64,000 bases of DNA, taken from contig NC_063158.1 of assembly GCF_020921035.1 (NCBI RefSeq), positions 15,420,001-15,484,000 of the forward strand, in the 5' to 3' direction. The notes under the pieces are model-generated. The model was not told the origin of the DNA and did no database searches. It saw nothing but the letters and a program-made list of their open reading frames with translations. Made by a program: the position numbers and the translations under genes. This DNA is from Rhodamnia argentea. Its lineage: Eukaryota; Streptophyta; Magnoliopsida; Myrtales; Myrtaceae. Below are positions 58,498 to 64,000 of this stretch, one piece after another (position 1 is the first letter of the stretch; the number at the start of each line of letters is the position of its first letter).

Positions 58498-59691
58498 TCA
58501 CTTGGAACGATAATCAGATGGGAAAACCCAAAACGGAGGAGACTCGATCTTGTCGGAACCGAGTTCACAAATCTCCTTCACCTTCCCGCTCTGCAAGCTG
58601 TACACCCCCATGTCGTGCCCACCGAAGTCGTCCTGCTCCTGCGGTTCCCAGTTGTCGTCGGTGAAGTACACTGAGTTTGCCACGAACTCTGGGAAGTCCC
58701 GGGCCGATACCGATCTCGAGTGGCTCCCGCCCACAAACACAGCCCGGTCGCCGAGCGAGTCCAACTCCGCCCACTCCTCGTTGCTCGTGTCCAGTACGTA
58801 AACATGGAAATATAGAGTTCTATAGGGACAGACCAAAGGGTGTGTGTCCTCCTCTGCTAGGAAGTCATCTTCTTCGACCGGGACACCGTGCTTGTTCACG
58901 AAATACCCCGTGAACCTCACCAGAAGCAAAATCTCACCCGCCGCCTCGACTAAGTATGTGCTCGTAAAACAAACACTCTTGAGAGCACGTGCGGCCTCGG
59001 CTGATTTTCGCGGGAAGGAGGACTTGATCTCCATGATTTTCATGGGTAGATCCCTATTGAAGTGCCACACTTCGACGAATCCATTGTCGCATAGGGCAAA
59101 GAGCGTACCCCCTTTGAAGATGACGTCGCTGTAAGGACCGTGATTACCAGGTAGCTCCGCCCACACGCCAACTCCGCCGAATTCTTTGCACCTGCAAAAC
59201 GCAAGCTTCGACTCGATGCCAAAGATCACAACTACCCAGCAACTCCTGCCGTTAGCACCGTTGTTAGGGTTTGCTGATAACACGGCCTTGAAAATAATAT
59301 AGTCACGCAGCGGCAGGAGAGGAAACAGGGTCGTGCTCCGGCAACACCCCAGATGGATCGTCTCGTAAGAGGAGGCCGAACTGCAGCTGTTGTCTTCGTG
59401 ACTCCGACGCACCGGGAACACACAGGGGAACGTTTCGATGGGAGGGAGGCGGAGGACCCGGTCGCCACCCCGAAGTGGGTCGAGGAGATAAGGCTCGGTG
59501 TCCTTGTCCAAGAGCACGAGCCAACCATGCGAAGAACCGACGCAGCGGCTGTCAGAAAAGGTCGCCGGGAAGTTGCGGTGGGCAAGGGCAGTCCCGCCCT
59601 TGAGACTGAAGAAGCGACAGCCATGGCCATCCTCGTCTTTGTCCAGCGGAAGCATCAGCAATGGAGATTGAGAAAGATCGATGGCCATCAT
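58498..59691 (-). CDS. DUF295 (KIB1-4 beta-propeller) protein without F-box
   Basis: A single-exon frame of 397 codons. It opens with SPLLMLPLDKD and continues with SSHGWLVLLD, LLDPLRG and LRLPPIE near residues 50-85. These are the usual start and first blades of the DUF295 / KIB1-4 beta-propeller of plant F-box proteins of the SKIP23 type. The C-terminal signature is present (near 345-395: VANSVYFTDDN, GGHDMGVYSL, SGKVKEI, PPFWVFP). Relatives usually carry an F-box of about 40 residues before this point. Here the upstream in-frame sequence is Ser/Ala-rich and has no F-box. Such proteins could bind targets but not the SCF core. The frame has no internal stop and looks functional. Exact substrate is unknown. 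Confidence 0.82.
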   Translation of the reverse strand: MMAIDLSQSPLLMLPLDKDEDGHGCRFFSLKGGTALAHRNFPATFSDSRCVGSSHGWLVLLDKDTEPYLLDPLRGGDRVLRLPPIETFPCVFPVRRSHEDNSCSSASSYETIHLGCCRSTTLFPLLPLRDYIIFKAVLSANPNNGANGRSCWVVVIFGIESKLAFCRCKEFGGVGVWAELPGNHGPYSDVIFKGGTLFALCDNGFVEVWHFNRDLPMKIMEIKSSFPRKSAEAARALKSVCFTSTYLVEAAGEILLLVRFTGYFVNKHGVPVEEDDFLAEEDTHPLVCPYRTLYFHVYVLDTSNEEWAELDSLGDRAVFVGGSHSRSVSARDFPEFVANSVYFTDDNWEPQEQDDFGGHDMGVYSLQSGKVKEICELGSDKIESPPFWVFPSDYRSK

Positions 59692-61705
59692 TGATGGAGC
59701 ACTGCGACGATCAGATGCAGATGCAGATGCAGAGACAGTAATTATAACGATTGAAGAGGCACTACTGACCTGCTTCCTTTTGTAGAGTTCGGATAAAAAC
59801 CGGTGATTCTCTTGTTTTCCGAAACCTGGTTGGTTTGTTCTTTTCTTTTCTTAATCTTATTTTGGATATTAGATATTACTTGGATTTTTATTTCCTAACA
59901 TGAAATTGGCTGTTTCAGATTGTGACCGTTAACTTGGTCGCCAAGAGTTGTTCTTGTTTCCTTGTTTGGAGTCCTGGAATAAATAGATTAAAAAAAAAAA
60001 AGGGGACCAAGTAGAATAAATAGGAAACAAGCGGGAAAAAAAAAAGAAGCAAAACAGGTAGTTAAAACATATGCCACGTGGCCATAATATGTGCATAGGA
60101 AAGCAATCATAAAACCAAAAGAGATAAATGTGGACAAGTGACAAATTGGTAAGGTAAAACTTATTTATCGAATAGGTGACGTGGAAAATTTGTCGCACGA
60201 TAATGACAAAGTCTCGCAGTGTTGAATGATATATACCATCATGTAAACACAATTACAAGTTGATCTCTTTGTAATATTTAAATCAGTTCACAGTAAGTGA
60301 CATTCATACACGAAATCACGTGAACTATCCTTCATGTTGCTTTGATATAACTTCAAATTAAACGGATTAGTTATGTATTTATTCACGAAATGATATAAGC
60401 AATACGTCAAAGCATGATTACATTATTTTAATAAAAAATTATTCTCCTTTTCGATAATTATTAGATCCATTGCGAGTATAAAAGTTTACTTGCACACATC
60501 GTTTAATGAGCTACATATGTGTTTCAAGTTAGTTTTGTGCTTGAATTTCTCGGTGTGTCAAATAGTATATTTGTTAGTATGTAAACTAGTTTTTACATTG
60601 ACAATGCACTTAATAAAGGAAAAAGTACGAAAAAAAGTCATAAACATAATGCATTAGTGTCAATTTAGTCATAAACCTTTCAATTAAGCTAATTTAGTCC
60701 TAAATCATTTTACATTCTATCAATTAAGTTCATTTGGCTAATTTTGGCCAGAAATTATTGACATAGACGGCGGCAAGCCGACCCCGTAGTTAGACAATTT
60801 TTATATTTTTTTAACAAATCAAAATTTCAATTATTTTAATCTTTTTCTTTCTTCTTTTTCCCTCTAGTCCCAAAGGCCGCTAAGCAAGGGCTGGGCAAAA
60901 GTGTTAAAAAAAAGTCATAAACCCATTGCATTTGTATCAATTCAATCATAATCCTTTTATTAGTGCCAATTTAAATCCTAAACATTTTGCATTTCTACTA
61001 ATTCAGTCAATCCGGCCAATTTTGGCCAGAAATTCATTGGCATAGACTTCGGTTGTCATATGAGGCATGACTGGTGCTAACGTGTATATTTTTTTATATT
61101 TTAAATATATTTTATAATTTTTTAATAAATATTGTGGTTTTTCTTCTTTTTCTTTTCTCAATCATTTAAAAAATTAGTAAAATACATAAAATATTAAAAT
61201 AATATTAAAAAATATATTTTCCCTGTGACTATCCGGTGCCGATAGCTATGGAGTTGTAGGGGATTCAGAGGCACATGACATGCTATGGCTTTCTACCCAC
61301 CATTTGCCTACTTAGGACAGAAGCCCTTGTCACTAAAGTACAGGAATTACTAAGGGTGAAATGCTTTGTATTCGTACGTTTGTAAAGCGTATGTAAAAGT
61401 CAAACATGCTTGAGAGACGGGACAAATGTGTTCCATGCGTATCGATCTCCAAGGAATATTTTGTGCCGTCCTTAGATTCCGCCTCATTGACTATCTGAGG
61501 TTTTGGTATGGAAGCCAAGTTCACCGTCGGAGTGATCCGGTAAGTAGAAGCGCGGCGGTGATCGGACGTGGTTTTGAGCACTCTACTCATCCGCGATAGA
61601 AGGGATAGGGCAAATTGCCGGACACTCTCCCCCCTACCACGATTCTATTATCAGTGTCTCAGCTCTCGACCACACTTTCAATTGTTGGTGAATGTAAACA
61701 AAGGT

Positions 61706-62102
61706 GGGAAATTTTCCAAAAAAATCTTAAATCTATTACAATTACGCGAATTTGATTCTAAATATTTTTTTTTCTAATTGAGTCCTAAACAAGGCTCGAC
61801 CTCGCCGACCCTCGCATCCGGCCTGTCATGGAGGTCCGGTGGTCGGCTAGAGGAATAAAGAAAGGAAGAAAAAGCAAGAAATGAAAAATAAATAAATAAA
61901 TTTAAAATAACATCAAAATATAATTTAAAATTATCCACATCGGCGCCGACACGCCGTGTCAACGATTTCTAGCTAAAATTGGCTGGATAGATTGAATTGA
62001 TACAAATGCAAAATGTTTACAACTCAATTGACACAAAAAAAAAGTTTATGACTAAATTGGTGCAATTAAAATAGATTGAGAACTTTTTCTAGTAATTCTT
62101 CC
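61706..62102. mobile_element. Family 1 MITE with GC-rich core, 397 bp
   Basis: It starts GGGAAATTTTCCAAAAAAAT, and the complement of its end is GGAAGAATTACTAGAAAAAG. The flanks AAACAAAGGT (61696-61705) and AAACAAAAGT (62103-62112) look like a 9-10 bp target duplication with one mismatch. The core holds 'ctcgccgaccctcgcatccgg' and 'cggcgccgac', as in other family members. Confidence 0.65.
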
Positions 62103-62610
62103 AAACAAAAGTATGCATTGATGATTGAGATAGATAGAAACCCTTAGAGAAGCACCCTGTAAGATAGAGAATCCATGTACACATGAGAGTAAGCTTTCAA
62201 TTAACAGTGTTACCCATCACATTTTCAGAAAGTTGAAAAGTGTGCTTTAATTCGTTGTTTAGGAAGATTATTTAGATCGTAAGGTGCGTTTGTTTCGATA
62301 AAAGAGCTTCTTTGCAAATTGGTTTCCCTAAGATTGTTTGCTGAAACATAGCAAGTCTTTTAGCACGTGCTCATTTATTCCAAACGAGGTCCAAATCCTT
62401 GAAAACGTTTTTAAGTCACGATCTACACTTAGCTTACGTTTGTGCTTGAGCTTCTTATATGGTATGAAAATGATCCCCAGGGTTGTCACCTAAAGGACCA
62501 ACCACAGCCGAGCCAACGGGCTTTCAAATGGGCCGACGTGAAGAGGCTTGCATTACTGATCGGGGAAGAGGCTCGTCGAAAAGCCCATCATACATGTTGG
62601 ACATAACCAC

Positions 62611-62984
62611 TACGAGTGTCGAAACCAGATGGAAAAAACCGAACTAAAAATTGAAATCGAAACCGAACCGAGTATGAATTTCGTGCATTTTCGGTTCGGT
62701 TCGAATTTCAATTTGGATGTTGGAAAAATAACCATGCCTTTTCCAGTTCGATTTGATTAACCGAACCATAACCGAAACTCTCAATAAAAATTGAACCCCC
62801 AATTTAAAAACTCATTTCTTTCTCGCCACTCTCAAAATCATCCCGAACCCTAATCTATCTCTTGTCCATTTTCGTAAGCCGAAAACCTAGATCGAACCGA
62901 ATTTGATTGAATTCAACCGCTCACCTTATCTGTTCAGTTTGATTAAGGTCTCCTAAAAACTCGAACCGAACTGTTGACACCCCT
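62611..62984. mobile_element. TAGGGGTGTC-type (hAT-like) MITE, 374 bp
   Basis: The left end TACGAGTGTCGAAACC and the complement of the right end TAGGGGTGTCAACAG are inverted repeats. The interior is made of repeated 'aaccgaac' phrases on both strands. No matching target duplication was found. Confidence 0.45.
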
Positions 62985-63327
62985 AAAATCATGATGATAG
63001 CATGCATGTGCGGGTTAAAGGTTCAAAATCTGAACCATGTTTTCGCTTCGGATCATATTCGGGTCAGTCACCAAAGTGGTCACGTTTTCTTAAAGTTATG
63101 AAAATTTATTTAGAGTAAAATAGAGACTAACAATTTACGGAGCAATGCATTACATATCCCAGGTTTTATAACATTACGGCTACTCATCGTAAACATGATA
63201 TAAAAGTCAGCAGAGATCTCCACCCGGCATAGATTGCTGCAGTAAGGAAATTGTGACAAGAACTGCATGAACGCTTTCGCCTGCTGCAGGGTCCTGAGAA
63301 TCAAGCTTCCTCCTGTCGGACCAACGC

Positions 63328-64000
63328 GACGACCTGATCCACAGCTTCGCCAGCGGCAGTGCGTACCTCCATAGCATCAGCGACTTCGTGTGGGCCGCGG
63401 AGAGAAAAGAACATAAGCATTAGAGCCAAGAATAACAATAGTAAAGTAGACCCAACTGCTGAAGATGACTAAGGATCTACCTTCAAGATTCTCAGTTCAG
63501 CACAGGGAGCACTTATAGCTGTTATCGCGGTTTCTATACTACTTTGCTTAAGGTCTTCCCGGCTTGTGAATGAGAACACTATTTCCTCTCTCCAATGCTT
63601 GCTGAAGTTGCCCCCGGGTGCCCCGCCCCCATTAGAGCTGAATTTGTGGTAAGAAAGCAGGAAATGGGGTGCATGGCATGAAAGGGGTAAGTTCCTCACC
63701 GCACATTCCTCGGGCCAGCCCTGTGCCCATCCCTACCGACGAGTTGACTGTAGAGAAAAGAATCAACAGCAGATAGCAGATGGTGCATAGCGGCTGAAGC
63801 CTCAATTACAGGAGGCAGGCCAGCATAAGACCCACATGCAGGTGAGTGCCCAAATAAGTCTGCCACAGGTATCAGCCCCTTGACCCCACTCATTGAGTGC
63901 ATCACTCACGCAGTGTGCTCATGCTCTGTATATTTCCACATAACACAACACCAAGTTCAACTTCGGCCCGATAGGCATCATCAATCAGTAATATAGTCTT
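63328..64000 (-). CDS. Possible 3' end of an unrecognised gene, cut by the window edge
   Basis: On the minus strand several protein-like stretches follow each other: LLIDDAYRAEVELGVVLCGN (from the edge), GLIPVADLFGHSPACGSYAG then EASAAMHHLLSAVDSFLYSQ (63740-63900), FSSNGGGAPGGNFSKHWREE then SREDLKQSSIETAITAISAP (63475-63650), and VADAMEVRTAAGEAVDQVVA ending in a stop near 63307. They lie in different frames, so introns or decay must be assumed. A donor-like 'ttgaag/gtagat' is at about 63477. I do not recognise the family. Confidence 0.35.

Larger units (their letters stand above)
59692..63299. other. Intergenic DNA rich in MITE fragments
   Basis: Left ends of family 1-like elements lie at about 60618 ('gaaaaagtacgaaaaaaagtc') and 60893 ('gggcaaaagtgttaaaaaaa'), each followed by 'tcataaacc' repeats; their right ends are not clear. 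Two better-defined elements are listed separately. No gene was recognised. Confidence 0.45.

Overview
This is a stretch of plant nuclear DNA, most likely from a eudicot tree or shrub. Genes have many short introns with GT..AG borders. Intergenic DNA is AT-rich and full of simple repeats and MITE-like elements. The recognisable proteins (TWINKLE/TWINKY primase, CHY-RING E3 ligase, chromomethylase, DUF295) are plant-type or best known in plants. Species cannot be fixed from the window; a Myrtales-type genome is only a guess. No tRNA, rRNA, CRISPR array, LTR retrotransposon or operon-like organisation was seen.

Left third (about 1.0-29.9 kb): a large direct segmental duplication. Copy A (about 1049-18395) and copy B (about 19418-29858) each carry a gene related to the plant organellar primase-helicase TWINKLE, but with the primase half only. 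Copy A can be read as 12 exons with one open frame of 317 codons. Its zinc finger and TOPRIM residues are present, its helicase is absent, and its upstream presequence frame is closed by a stop. Copy B keeps exons 5-12 but has lost exon 2 and the acceptor of exon 4. About 1 kb between the copies holds a decayed Mutator-like (MULE) transposase. Several non-autonomous elements with 9-bp target duplications entered one copy only, so the other copy serves as an empty-site control.

Middle (about 30-45.6 kb): unrecognised exon-like fragments (32.2-35.1 kb), then one well-supported gene, an 11-coding-exon CHY-zinc-finger/RING-H2 E3 ubiquitin ligase of the RZFP34/CHYR1 type (37634-40998). It has a TATA box and three CACGTG boxes upstream. 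A truncated prefoldin-subunit-5-like 5' end follows.

Right third (about 45.6-55.5 kb): the most unusual part. Thirteen head-to-tail units of about 675 bp on the minus strand each encode the same internal piece of a CHROMOMETHYLASE DNA methyltransferase: motif I, chromodomain, then the PPCQ region. The units are separated by the terminus of a MITE family found elsewhere in the window. All look like pseudogenes. Next to the array, part of the BAH domain of the same gene type forms an inverted repeat of about 210 bp per arm. Together these could make a small-RNA source against chromomethylase, which is inference only.

Right end: an intronless DUF295 (KIB1-4 beta-propeller) gene without an F-box (58498-59691, minus), MITEs, and the possible 3' end of an unrecognised minus-strand gene running off the edge.
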